In this document: positions 1 through 5,990 of the stretch, piece after piece | How positions within the stretch are numbered: the stretch's first letter is position 1 | How the letters are laid out: each line of letters opens with the position of its first letter | Source of the DNA: Desulfobacterales bacterium | GTDB taxonomy: Bacteria; Desulfobacterota; Desulfobacteria; Desulfobacterales; 4be13 | Assembly: GCA_029940115.1 (NCBI GenBank) | Contig: JAOZRQ010000164.1 | Span: forward strand, 1-11,501 | DNA: 11,501 bases | Reading direction: 5' to 3' | Made by a program: the position numbers and the translations under genes | Notes under the pieces: generated by a model | Database searches by the model: none | Told to the model about the DNA's origin: nothing | What the model saw: the letters and a program-made list of their open reading frames with translations, nothing else

Positions 1-306
1 TGCCGGATTGACAAATCCGGCAGATGGGTTCGGATTTGGCAATCCGAACCGAGCAGCAGGGAAACCGACTTTTCGAGCAGCAGGGAAACCGACTTTTTGA
101 CGCTCCTGCCGGATTTTTGACGCTCCTGCCGGATTGACAAATCCGGCAGATGGGTTCGGATTTGGCAATCCGAACCGAGCAGCAGGGAAACCGACTTTTC
201 GAGCAGCAGGGAAACCGACTTTTTGACGCTCCTGCCGGATTTTTGACGCTCCTGCCGGATTGACAAATCCGGCAGATGGGTTCGGATTTGGCAATCCGAA
301 CCGAGC
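1..306. repeat. 126-bp tandem repeat array with nested hairpins and sub-repeats
   Basis: The unit at 1-126 recurs without visible change at 127-252, and a partial third copy runs from 253 to about 306. Each unit carries two perfect hairpins: TGCCGGATT-gaca-AATCCGGCA (1-22) and GGTTCGGATT-tggc-AATCCGAACC (27-50). The rest of the unit is itself tandem: a 24-bp piece containing GCAGCAGGGAAACCGACTTT is repeated at 50 and 74, and a 20-bp piece TTTTGACGCTCCTGCCGGAT is repeated at 95 and 115. The array starts 18 bp past the bamA stop codon and runs off the left edge, so its full copy number is unknown. It may act as a transcript end for bamA by virtue of its hairpins (inference). Confidence 0.95.
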
Positions 307-324
307 AGATGAGAAAAGCAGGGA

Positions 325-1461
325 TTATTCTTTGGGCGTTCCCATCACCTCTGCGAACATATCACTGTTCCACGTCTTGCAGTCCGCGATGTTCTGGCGG
401 AACTTGACAAAGTCAACGGTGTCTTGACCCGTGATCTTCTTGGTGTTGAACGCGCCGAACCCGAGGAACGCCTCGCCGCCCATGTTCGCGGCCAGCCAGT
501 GGCGGTTGCCGTGCTTGCAGACATCCCAGAAATACCGCTTTTTCATGCGGATGCCATCAACCGACTTGATCAGGCAGCCGGGGAACAGATTGGCAAATGT
601 CCAGACGATCTTATCCACCTCCTTGTCGAGCAGCTCAAAATCCGCATTCGCCTGATGTTGCCTCACAAATGCCTTGGCATCCTTGAGATCCCCTCCGGAC
701 TTGAACTCGCCATAAACGATCTCCCCATCCTCAATATACTTGTCGGTGACAATCTGGGGATTGCGGACCCATTTCCCATCCACCTTCAGCACTGGCACAC
801 ACTTGCTGATCAGCCCCTTCATCTTCATCTTATACCCGGACCACATCTCGCAGGAGACGCAGTTCCACATGGCATCCTCCATCCCGAGGAACCAGGGAAG
901 AAAATCGGTTGAGCCGCCATCAGGCGCGGAGCCGTGGCGGGGGCCGGCCTGCCCGAAGATGGCCAGGTCCGAGGATAGCGTAATGTCACACGCCATGCCG
1001 ATCTCCTGGCCGCCGGCCACCCTCATGCCGTTCACCCGACAGATCACCGGTTTTTTGCAGGAGAGGATCGCATCCACCATATGATTGAAGAGGTCCATGT
1101 ATTGGCCATACTCGTCTGACCTCATGCTGTAAAATTCGCTGTACTCCTTGGTGTTGCCGCCAGTGCAGAAGGCATAGGGGCCCACTGCGGTAAAGATGAC
1201 CGCGACCACGCTTCGGTCATTGGACGCGTTCTCAAACCCGGCAATGACCCCCTTGACCATCTCGGTGGTGTAGGAGTTGTACTGTTTCGGATTGTTCAAC
1301 GTGATCCAGGAGACATGAAGCTTCTCCACCACGTTTCCGCTCGGGTCCGTCAAGGGACGTTTCTCATAGATCACACTGGGAGCCTCTTCGCTCCAATGCA
1401 CATCGGTGTGCAGGGCATGATCCTTTGTCTCATTGTCTCTCGGCATCCAGTCTAATGCCAT
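325..1461 (-). CDS. bamA: 6-oxocyclohex-1-ene-1-carbonyl-CoA hydrolase (ring-opening hydrolase)
   Basis: The 378-residue protein is a crotonase-fold enzyme of the BamA/Oah family. The family adds water to 6-oxocyclohex-1-ene-1-carbonyl-CoA and cleaves the alicyclic ring to 3-hydroxypimelyl-CoA, a cytoplasmic step of anaerobic benzoyl-CoA degradation. Visible crotonase signatures are the first oxyanion-hole segment around residues 99-107 (CTGGNTKEY) and the second around 144-159 (NGMRVAGGQEIGMACD). The family-typical stretch GQAGPRHGSAPDGGSTDF spans about 170-187. Length matches the family; ordinary enoyl-CoA hydratases are about 260 residues. The start is supported by an AAGGAGG ribosome binding site 8 nt upstream. 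had lies upstream on the same strand, which catalyses the preceding reaction. A 24-codon ORF with a strong ribosome binding site ends 22 bp before this start and may couple its translation. The gene for the diene hydratase and the ring reductase are not in the window. Confidence 0.93.
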   Translation of the reverse strand: MALDWMPRDNETKDHALHTDVHWSEEAPSVIYEKRPLTDPSGNVVEKLHVSWITLNNPKQYNSYTTEMVKGVIAGFENASNDRSVVAVIFTAVGPYAFCTGGNTKEYSEFYSMRSDEYGQYMDLFNHMVDAILSCKKPVICRVNGMRVAGGQEIGMACDITLSSDLAIFGQAGPRHGSAPDGGSTDFLPWFLGMEDAMWNCVSCEMWSGYKMKMKGLISKCVPVLKVDGKWVRNPQIVTDKYIEDGEIVYGEFKSGGDLKDAKAFVRQHQANADFELLDKEVDKIVWTFANLFPGCLIKSVDGIRMKKRYFWDVCKHGNRHWLAANMGGEAFLGFGAFNTKKITGQDTVDFVKFRQNIADCKTWNSDMFAEVMGTPKE

Positions 1462-1483
1462 ACGTTTTTCCTCCTTGCAAATG

Positions 1484-1558
1484 TTAAATTTTTTTTGTCA
1501 GGACCTCCAGCACATCGAAATTCGACTTGTCCCGGATCAGTCTTTGGTTCTCGCTCAT
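1484..1558 (-). CDS. 24-residue leader ORF between had and bamA
   Basis: Reading the minus strand, ATG at 1558-1556 opens a 24-codon frame beginning MSENQRLIRDKSNFDVLEVL and ending TKKI followed by TAA at 1484. It has a near-perfect Shine-Dalgarno (AAAGGAGGTGA) with 9 nt spacing, better than that of most full genes here. I do not recognise the peptide. Its end runs through a stretch of eight A residues (ACA AAA AAA ATT TAA). A +1 slip, or loss of one A, would avoid the stop and continue without interruption into the bamA frame, adding an N-terminal extension. It may be a translated leader that couples bamA translation, the stub of a lost gene, or a frameshifted extension of bamA. Codons do not resemble the flanking repeats. 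Confidence 0.5.
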   Translation of the reverse strand: MSENQRLIRDKSNFDVLEVLTKKI

Positions 1559-1594
1559 GGCTGGTCACCTCCTTTCCGAGAATGAACATACCCC

Positions 1595-1652
1595 AGTTTG
1601 CAGTTCCGCCTTTAGGCGGTGCAATCACCGCCTGAAGGCGGAACTACAAACT
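1595..1652. repeat. GTAGTTCCGCC-type palindromic repeat
   Basis: The stretch folds into a long stem: AGTTTGCAGTTCCGCCTTTA and the following GGCGGT pair with ACCGCC plus the mirrored arm ending GAACTACAAACT, around a small AT-containing loop. Homologous palindromes sit at 5191-5228, 5407-5465, 5651-5692 (decayed) and 6638-6700. On its left the sequence GAATGAACATACC (1579-1592) is also found beside the copy at 5630, so the repeat unit is longer than the stem. It ends in a run of six T on the plus strand, but no plus-strand gene precedes it. On the minus strand it lies between had and the leader ORF. Confidence 0.9.
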
Positions 1653-1806
1653 TTTTTCATCTTCACACAGCATCAATTGCCTGTCTCATCCTGAACCAAT
1701 TGGCTTACCATGTATTCTGTGTATGAATCTGCGAACTTTTTATCATGCATCAATTCTCAATATTTTCATCTGGCATCAAAGCTCACCAATCCTCTTGTTT
1801 TCAAAG
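1653..1806. other. AT-rich spacer between had and bamA leader
   Basis: About 150 bp of AT-rich sequence without an open frame carrying a ribosome binding site. It is the likely place for a minus-strand promoter driving the leader ORF and bamA, but I see no box pair good enough to mark. Confidence 0.4.
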
Positions 1807-1837
1807 GACTTCCGAAGCTTTTCAAACTTCGGAAGTC
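1807..1837 (-). terminator. Hairpin just past had stop, possible terminator
   Basis: GACTTCCGAAG (1807-1817) and CTTCGGAAGTC (1827-1837) form a perfect 11-bp stem with a 9-nt loop. It begins 8 nt after the had stop codon. The U-run expected of an intrinsic terminator is weak (CTTTGAAAA on the minus strand), so it may instead stabilise the 3' end of the had message or terminate only partly. Confidence 0.45.
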
Positions 1838-1845
1838 TGAGTTTT

Positions 1846-2946
1846 CTAGAAATCCGGAACCAGCACAATCCGCTGATCCGGCGACTTCCTATGCGCCTCG
1901 TCAAATGCATCTGCGATGGTGCTCATGGGTCGGGTCTGCACAAACGGGGCAAGCTGGATCTTTTTGGAGAGGACCATCTCCAAGACGGCGGGATAATACT
2001 CCGGCAGACATCCCCAAGTGCCGATGATCTCCGCGTCAAAGGCCATGAGCCTGCTGATGGAATATTCGACTTTCTGCATCCCAAATCCGACAATGATCAG
2101 CTTTCCGGTGAAACTGAGCAAGGTCAGCGCGGTCTCCTGCCCCGGCTTTGTGCCGGTGGCCTCGAATATCTTCCACCCGTAAGTCGGGAGGCCCTTCTGC
2201 TTTCGGATGGATTTCATCTCATTGGAGACATCCTTCGGTCCTTTGCCGGTCGCGTTGATCACAACATCGGCTCCGTAAGAGAGCATATTTTCCAAGCGTT
2301 CGCCATCAATGTCAATCGCGACAACCGTGCCAGCACCCAGAGCCTTGGCCTCTTGGACCATGTACTGGCCCACGCCCCCCACACCGATCACGATGACATG
2401 GTCCCCCACCTGCAAGTCGGCCCTTTTTGCGGCCTGGAACGGGGTGGTGGCCGCGTCCGCGACCACTGCGAGATGCGCCAAGGGGATCTCCCCCCGGTTC
2501 CTGATCTCACACAGGTCAATGCTCGGCACGGGGATATGGCTGGAGAATCCGCCGTAAATGCCGATGCTGTTCCCCGGCATCTTCTGGCTCAGGCATCGGT
2601 TCCCCCGGCCCGTCTTGCAGAGATAACACTGCCGACAGGGCATCACTGCGGGGATCAGCACCTCTTTGCCGATCCATCCCTCATCCCCCGCCACCACCCG
2701 TCCTGATATCTCGTGGCCCAAGGTCAGGGGCGGTTTTGACACGGTGGGAACCCCGTCATAAAAATATCCCAAATCGGTGTGACACACCCCGCACCCCGCA
2801 ATCTCCACCAAGACCTCGCCCGGTTTCAGATCCGGCACGGGGATTTCGGTCTTTTCAAGCCTGCCCGGGATGACCTCGCCAGTCTCCTTGTTTCGTGAAG
2901 TCGGCTGAACCATCTGCCAAGTCAGGATTTTGTCCGGTACTGCCAT
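1846..2946 (-). CDS. had: 6-hydroxycyclohex-1-ene-1-carbonyl-CoA dehydrogenase
   Basis: The 366-residue protein is a zinc-containing medium-chain alcohol dehydrogenase. It best fits the Had/BamQ group, which oxidises 6-hydroxycyclohex-1-ene-1-carbonyl-CoA to the 6-oxo compound with NAD+. The catalytic zinc site is visible as C55-H56 in GCGVCHTD and H78-E79 in GHE. The four structural-zinc cysteines are C104, C107, C110 and C118. A Rossmann motif GVGGVG lies at 188-193. The specific substrate is inferred from the overall sequence look and from the neighbouring bamA, whose product catalyses the next step. An upstream ATG at 2961 is rejected because the ribosome binding site AGGAGG overlaps its codons; the chosen ATG follows that site by 6 nt. 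The orphan UPF0175 gene lies 72 bp upstream and could share the transcript. Confidence 0.88.
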   Translation of the reverse strand: MAVPDKILTWQMVQPTSRNKETGEVIPGRLEKTEIPVPDLKPGEVLVEIAGCGVCHTDLGYFYDGVPTVSKPPLTLGHEISGRVVAGDEGWIGKEVLIPAVMPCRQCYLCKTGRGNRCLSQKMPGNSIGIYGGFSSHIPVPSIDLCEIRNRGEIPLAHLAVVADAATTPFQAAKRADLQVGDHVIVIGVGGVGQYMVQEAKALGAGTVVAIDIDGERLENMLSYGADVVINATGKGPKDVSNEMKSIRKQKGLPTYGWKIFEATGTKPGQETALTLLSFTGKLIIVGFGMQKVEYSISRLMAFDAEIIGTWGCLPEYYPAVLEMVLSKKIQLAPFVQTRPMSTIADAFDEAHRKSPDQRIVLVPDF

Positions 2947-2967
2947 TTTCGGCCTCCTCATATATTA

Positions 2968-2994
2968 AAGGATAACGCGGCATCCTTCAAAGGA
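2968..2994. promoter_or_regulatory. Overlapping small inverted repeats upstream of had
   Basis: AAGGAT (2968-2973) pairs with ATCCTT (2982-2987), and the latter overlaps a second palindrome TCCTTcAAAGGA (2983-2994). They fill the short gap between the UPF0175 gene and had. The alternative pairing is suggestive of an operator or attenuating structure, but could be chance in so short a stretch. Confidence 0.25.
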
Positions 2995-3018
2995 CCCGCA
3001 TTGGAGACAACTGTGATA

Positions 3019-3300
3019 TCACTCATTACTTTGGATCCATTTGTTTACAGTCTCAAATTCTTCTTCCAACTCAGTGGGTGAGTAGTCAAAAAAGTCCATC
3101 CCCGCGTCCCCCAGCATCTGTATGAAATCGTATTTTCTGATGCCCAATGTCTCAGCAGCCTTGCCCGCTGATATCCGTTGATGCTTGTATAAGTTCATCA
3201 CAAACAACTTCAGCATTTCCACTGCCGCCTTTTCTTCAGAGAATCCTGAACTCAGAAGTGTTTCCCGTGGGACACCCACCTTTAAGATTGTTTTTCCCAT
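3019..3300 (-). CDS. UPF0175 family small protein (antitoxin-like)
   Basis: The 93-residue protein resembles the UPF0175 family, small proteins often annotated as antitoxins of VapBC-like pairs. Typical features are an N-terminal beta-like stretch (KVGVPRETL), a helix with EEKAAVEMLKLFVMNLY at about 22-38, and the family core RISAGKAAETLGIRKYDF at 42-59. The C-terminal part is acidic. The core looks like a helix-turn-helix. The ribosome binding site is weak (AGGA, about 9-10 nt before the ATG). No partner toxin of the DUF3368/PIN type lies on either side: downstream is had at 72 bp, upstream is a repeat tract. It is therefore an orphan, either a decayed toxin-antitoxin pair or a stand-alone DNA-binding regulator. 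A role in controlling had is only a guess from position. Confidence 0.75.
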   Translation of the reverse strand: MGKTILKVGVPRETLLSSGFSEEKAAVEMLKLFVMNLYKHQRISAGKAAETLGIRKYDFIQMLGDAGMDFFDYSPTELEEEFETVNKWIQSNE

Positions 3301-3360
3301 GAAACCCGTTCCTGATAAGCTGGGAGGTCAATCCTCGCCTGAAAAGCGCAAGCCTTTATG

Positions 3361-3476
3361 CCCCAGTCGTCCCTGCGGGACTGGACAGATTGTGCATGCC
3401 GACCCCGGCAATGAATTGCCGGGCCATTTTCACAAGTCCCTCCGGGACAATTCCTCCAACTTGCAAATGCGCCCGT
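3361..3476. repeat. 116-bp dispersed repeat, copy A
   Basis: The segment matches 5776-5891 over 116 bp with about nine differences by eye (about 92 percent). It contains three hairpins: CCAGTC...GACTGG, CCCGGCAATgaATTGCCGGG and GTCCCtccGGGAC. Weak terminal inverted similarity extends left to about 3317 (AAGCTGGGAGG against the CCTCCAACTTGC end). It lies in the gap between guaB and the UPF0175 gene. No coding potential is supported. Confidence 0.93.
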
Positions 3477-3491
3477 TGGGAGGCGGCTTGC

Positions 3492-3604
3492 GAGGCTGCC
3501 GGATTTGTCAATCCGCCAAGAGCGTGGGGAGGTTGTCGGATTTGTCAATCTGGCAGGAGCGTGGGGAGGCTACTGGATTTGTCAATCCGGCACGATCATG
3601 GGAT
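3492..3604. repeat. 37-bp tandem repeat carrying GGATTTGTCAATCC hairpins
   Basis: Three 37-bp units start at 3492, 3529 and 3566. Each reads GAGG...GGATTTGTCAATC...GAGCGTGGG with scattered changes, and a decayed fourth GGATTTGTCA starts at 3601. The core hairpin is the same GGATT-4 nt-AATCC structure that dominates other gaps in the window. The units have diverged from one another, unlike the identical 126-bp units at the left edge, so this array looks older. Confidence 0.88.
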
Positions 3605-3625
3605 TTGTCAACTGACAATTGACAA
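3605..3625 (-). terminator. Hairpin 3 nt past guaB stop
   Basis: TTGTCAA (3605-3611) and TTGACAA (3619-3625) form a 7-bp stem with a 7-nt loop, starting 3 nt after the guaB stop. There is no U-run and the stem is AT-rich, so termination would be weak. Confidence 0.3.
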
Positions 3626-3628
3626 CTT

Positions 3629-5092
3629 TCAATCCAAGCGATAGTTGGGTGCCTCCTTGGTGATGATGACATCATGCACATGGCTTTCCCGCAGACCCGC
3701 CGCGCTGATCTTCATGAACCGGGCCTTTTCCCTCAGCTCCTTAATGGTTCGGCACCCCACATATCCCATGCCAGCTTTCAATCCCCCCACGAGCTGAAAA
3801 AGAATCTCGGAAAGCGGGCCCCGATAAGGCACACGCCCCACAATGCCTTCGGGAACCAGTTTGTCCTCTTCTGGCTCCTCACCATGGTAATATCTGTCCT
3901 TGCTCCCCTTTTTCATCGCCTCCAAAGAACCCATGCCCCGGTAAACCTTGTAACTGCGGCCCTGGAAAAAGATCATCTCACCCGGGCTCTCCTCCACGCC
4001 GGCAAATAGACCGCCGATCATCACCGAATGGGCTCCCGCAGCGATGGCCTTGGTGATATCGCCTGAAAACTTGATCCCGCCGTCAGCAATCAGCGGCACA
4101 CCGGTCTTGTCGGATATGGAGCGACAATTCATGATGGCGGTAATCTGGGGAACCCCGATGCCAGCCACAATTCGGGTGGTACAGATGGAGCCAGGACCGA
4201 TCCCGATCTTGATCCCGTCAACCCCGGCATTGATCATATCCTCGGCTCCCTTTGCGGTGGCGACATTTCCGGCAATCAGATCAATCTCTGGGAAATCCTC
4301 TTTCAACCCTCTCACCGCATCCATGACATTTTTGGAATGCCCATGGGAGGTGTCGATCAGCAGGACATCCGCGCCTGCCTTCAGAAGCGCGTCCGTGCGT
4401 TTCTTGATATCAGGCCCTGCTCCAACGGCCGCGCCGACCCGGAGCCGGCCTCGTCCGTCTTTGCAGGCATTCGGATATTTCTTTATCTTCTCAATATCCT
4501 TGATGGTGATCAGACCGGTGAGCCGTCCCTTCGGATCCACCACGAGGAGTTTCTCAATCCGATGTTTGTGAAGTATCTTCTTTGATTCTTCCAAGGTGAT
4601 CCCTTCCGGGACGGTGATCAGACTGTTTCGGGTCATCACCTCGGACACCCGCTTTTCCAGATCGGTCTCAAAGCGGAGATCCCGGTTCGTCACAATCCCG
4701 ACCAAGCGGTCGCCTTGGATGACAGGCAACCCGGAAATACGGTACTTTTCCATCACCTCCAGCACCTCATGGACCCGCTGATCCGGATGGATGGTGACCG
4801 GATCAACGATCATTCCGCTTTCCGACTTTTTCACCTTGCTCACTTCGAGGACTTGGTTTTCAATGCTCATGTTCCGGTGAATGAACCCGATGCCACCTGC
4901 ACGTGCCATGCTGATTGCGGTGCGGGATTCGGTGACGGTGTCCATGGCCGCGCTGACTATCGGAATGTTCAGGGTAAGATTCTTTGTGAGGCGGGCACCA
5001 GCGTCCACCTCTTTCGGCAACACATCGGAATAGTTGGGGATTAACAGGAGGTCATCAAATGAATAGGCTTCTTCAGGCGGTAATACTTTCAT
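3629..5092 (-). CDS. guaB: IMP dehydrogenase
   Basis: The 487-residue protein is inosine-5'-monophosphate dehydrogenase. It converts IMP to XMP with NAD+, the committed step of GMP synthesis, as a cytoplasmic tetramer. The beta-barrel starts with SFDDLLLIPN (11-20) and is interrupted by a pair of CBS domains at about 93-210. The catalytic loop GIGPGSICTTR places the active cysteine at C304, and the mobile flap carries EGIVGRVPYRG. Length and domain order match bacterial GuaB throughout and no key residue is missing. The start has a GAGG site 4 nt upstream. guaA, a frequent neighbour, is not adjacent. Upstream on the minus strand is about 900 bp of palindromic repeats. Confidence 0.98.
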   Translation of the reverse strand: MKVLPPEEAYSFDDLLLIPNYSDVLPKEVDAGARLTKNLTLNIPIVSAAMDTVTESRTAISMARAGGIGFIHRNMSIENQVLEVSKVKKSESGMIVDPVTIHPDQRVHEVLEVMEKYRISGLPVIQGDRLVGIVTNRDLRFETDLEKRVSEVMTRNSLITVPEGITLEESKKILHKHRIEKLLVVDPKGRLTGLITIKDIEKIKKYPNACKDGRGRLRVGAAVGAGPDIKKRTDALLKAGADVLLIDTSHGHSKNVMDAVRGLKEDFPEIDLIAGNVATAKGAEDMINAGVDGIKIGIGPGSICTTRIVAGIGVPQITAIMNCRSISDKTGVPLIADGGIKFSGDITKAIAAGAHSVMIGGLFAGVEESPGEMIFFQGRSYKVYRGMGSLEAMKKGSKDRYYHGEEPEEDKLVPEGIVGRVPYRGPLSEILFQLVGGLKAGMGYVGCRTIKELREKARFMKISAAGLRESHVHDVIITKEAPNYRLD

Positions 5093-5122
5093 TGTTCCTC
5101 AATTTTCCTTCTCAAGATGTTT

Positions 5123-5166
5123 TAATGAGGATGGTGGTTCATCCTTACAGATTCCATCCTTCATTA
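5123..5166. repeat. Inverted repeat in the guaB leader
   Basis: TAATGAGGATGG (5123-5134) pairs with CCATCCTTCATTA (5154-5166) apart from one bulge. The interior GGTTCATCCTTA recurs at 6876-6887 inside another inverted repeat, so this is a small dispersed family. It lies 31-74 nt upstream of the guaB start and would be in its 5' leader if transcription starts further upstream. Confidence 0.6.
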
Positions 5167-5190
5167 GGGGTTTACATTTTTTGGGGTGAA

Positions 5191-5228
5191 AAGTTTGGAG
5201 TTCCGCCTTTAGGCGGAACTACAAACTT
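5191..5228. repeat. Short palindromic repeat (AGTTCCGCC type)
   Basis: AAGTTTG-g-AGTTCCGCC (5191-5207) pairs with GGCGGAACT-a-CAAACTT (5212-5228) around a 4-nt TTTA loop. It is the shortest complete member of the family seen at 1595, 5407, 5651 and 6638, lacking the extra GGCGGT/ACCGCC loop segment. Confidence 0.9.
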
Positions 5229-5367
5229 TTGAAAAAATTCAGTTTCTTTGAACAGAAGCACCGATATTGAAAAAACATGGGTTGTTGTCTTGACAAATGG
5301 AATAAAACTCGTAACAATGGAACACTGTGCAAACAGCCATGAAAAGACGAAAAAAGCTGGCAGATGG
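5229..5367. other. AT-rich gene-free spacer
   Basis: This stretch between two palindromes has no open frame with a ribosome binding site. A TTGACA at 5290-5295 on the plus strand is followed 17 bp later by AACAAT, a poor promoter match that leads to no gene. I see nothing else in it. Confidence 0.4.
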
Positions 5368-5493
5368 GGCATCTTTCATTTTGCCTGAAAGGTGGCTCAC
5401 ACTTTTCAGTTTGCAGTTCCGCCTTCAGGCGGTGCGAGACCGCCTGAAGGCGGAACTGCAAACTGGAATGTGAACCCATAAATGAAAGATGCC
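5368..5493. repeat. Nested palindrome: perfect 26-bp stem inside 13-bp outer arms
   Basis: The inner part (5407-5465) is a perfect 26-bp inverted repeat of the AGTTCCGCC family with a 7-nt loop TGCGAGA. Outside it, GGCATCTTTCATT (5368-5380) pairs perfectly with AATGAAAGATGCC (5481-5493), and TCACA next to the stem is mirrored by TGTGA. The outer arms are separated from the inner stem by unequal lengths. The region could form a long cruciform or RNA hairpin. Confidence 0.92.
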
Positions 5494-5500
5494 GCAGATG

Positions 5501-5584
5501 GTTCGGATTTGTCAACCCGAAACGGCTCCTTCCGGATGAACAAAACCGACAGATGGTTCGTGATTTGTCAACCCGAGCGTGACA
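5501..5584. repeat. Two decayed GGATTTGTCAAxCC hairpin repeats
   Basis: GTTCGGATTTGTCAACCCGAAAC starts at 5501 and GGTTCGTGATTTGTCAACCC at 5555. Both are preceded by GCAGATGG or ACAGATGG, matching the GGCAGATGGGTTCGG context of the array at the left edge. The hairpins are imperfect, suggesting older copies of the same unit. Confidence 0.75.
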
Positions 5585-5627
5585 GGATGCTATTGCCTGT
5601 GTAGGGCGGTATTTAAGGTGATTTGTA

Positions 5628-5717
5628 AGAATGAATATACCGGGAGTGTCTCACAGTTTGTGGTTCCGCCTCAGGCTGAACACAGACTGTGAAGATGTGT
5701 CGGGTATGTTCTTTTTC
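5628..5717. repeat. Decayed long palindrome (AGTTCCGCC family)
   Basis: TCACAGTTTGTGGTTCCGCC (5651-5670) pairs imperfectly with the arm ending in CACAGACTGTGA (5681-5692). Outer flanks GAATGAATATACC (5630-5642) and GGGTATGTTC (5702-5711) are also mirrored. The left flank matches the sequence beside the copy at 1595, so these outer arms belong to the repeat. Confidence 0.7.
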
Positions 5718-5891
5718 GCAAGTCGCCTAAGTTGGGGGAGTCCAAGACAGTCTAAAAGCTCATTTTGGGATGGATCCCCAGTCGTCCCTGCGGGACTGGA
5801 CAAATTGTGCATGCCCGACCCGGCAATGAATTGCCGGGCTGTTCTCACAAATCCCTCCGGGACAATTCCCCCAACTTGCAAATGCGCCCGT
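5717..5891. repeat. 116-bp dispersed repeat, copy B, with inverted ends
   Basis: The core 5776-5891 matches copy A at 3361-3476. Here the left inverted end is clear: AAGTTGGGGGAGTCC (5729-5743) mirrors GGGACAATTCCCCCAACTT (5860-5878), and CGCA at 5717 mirrors TGCG at 5883. The whole is a roughly 170-bp palindromic unit with three internal hairpins, resembling a miniature element without its own transposase. Confidence 0.85.
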
Positions 5892-5936
5892 GCCTGTGTA
5901 CAGAACAAAAATGGGAATCATGATCAGGATCGCCCC

Positions 5937-5956
5937 AGTTGCAGGTCACTGCAACT
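5937..5956 (+). promoter_or_regulatory. Hairpin upstream of the YciO-like gene
   Basis: AGTTGCAG-gtca-CTGCAACT is a perfect 8-bp stem with a 4-nt loop lying 34 nt before the start codon of the next gene. It could be in that gene's leader or be an operator. No other copy is seen in the window. Confidence 0.35.
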
Positions 5957-5990
5957 TCGGATTTTAACACCAAAACGCGTGTGAACACCC

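Noticed and set aside
1723..2706. Plus-strand 327-codon frame
   Set aside because: It lies antisense to had, whose zinc-site and Rossmann motifs are intact; the frame has no recognisable domain or ribosome binding site.
2947..2961. had start at 2961
   Set aside because: The AGGAGG ribosome binding site lies within those first codons and is correctly spaced for the ATG at 2946.
5290..5318. Plus-strand TTGACA with a 17-bp spacer and AACAAT
   Set aside because: The -10 match is poor and only a 23-codon frame without ribosome binding site follows before the palindrome.
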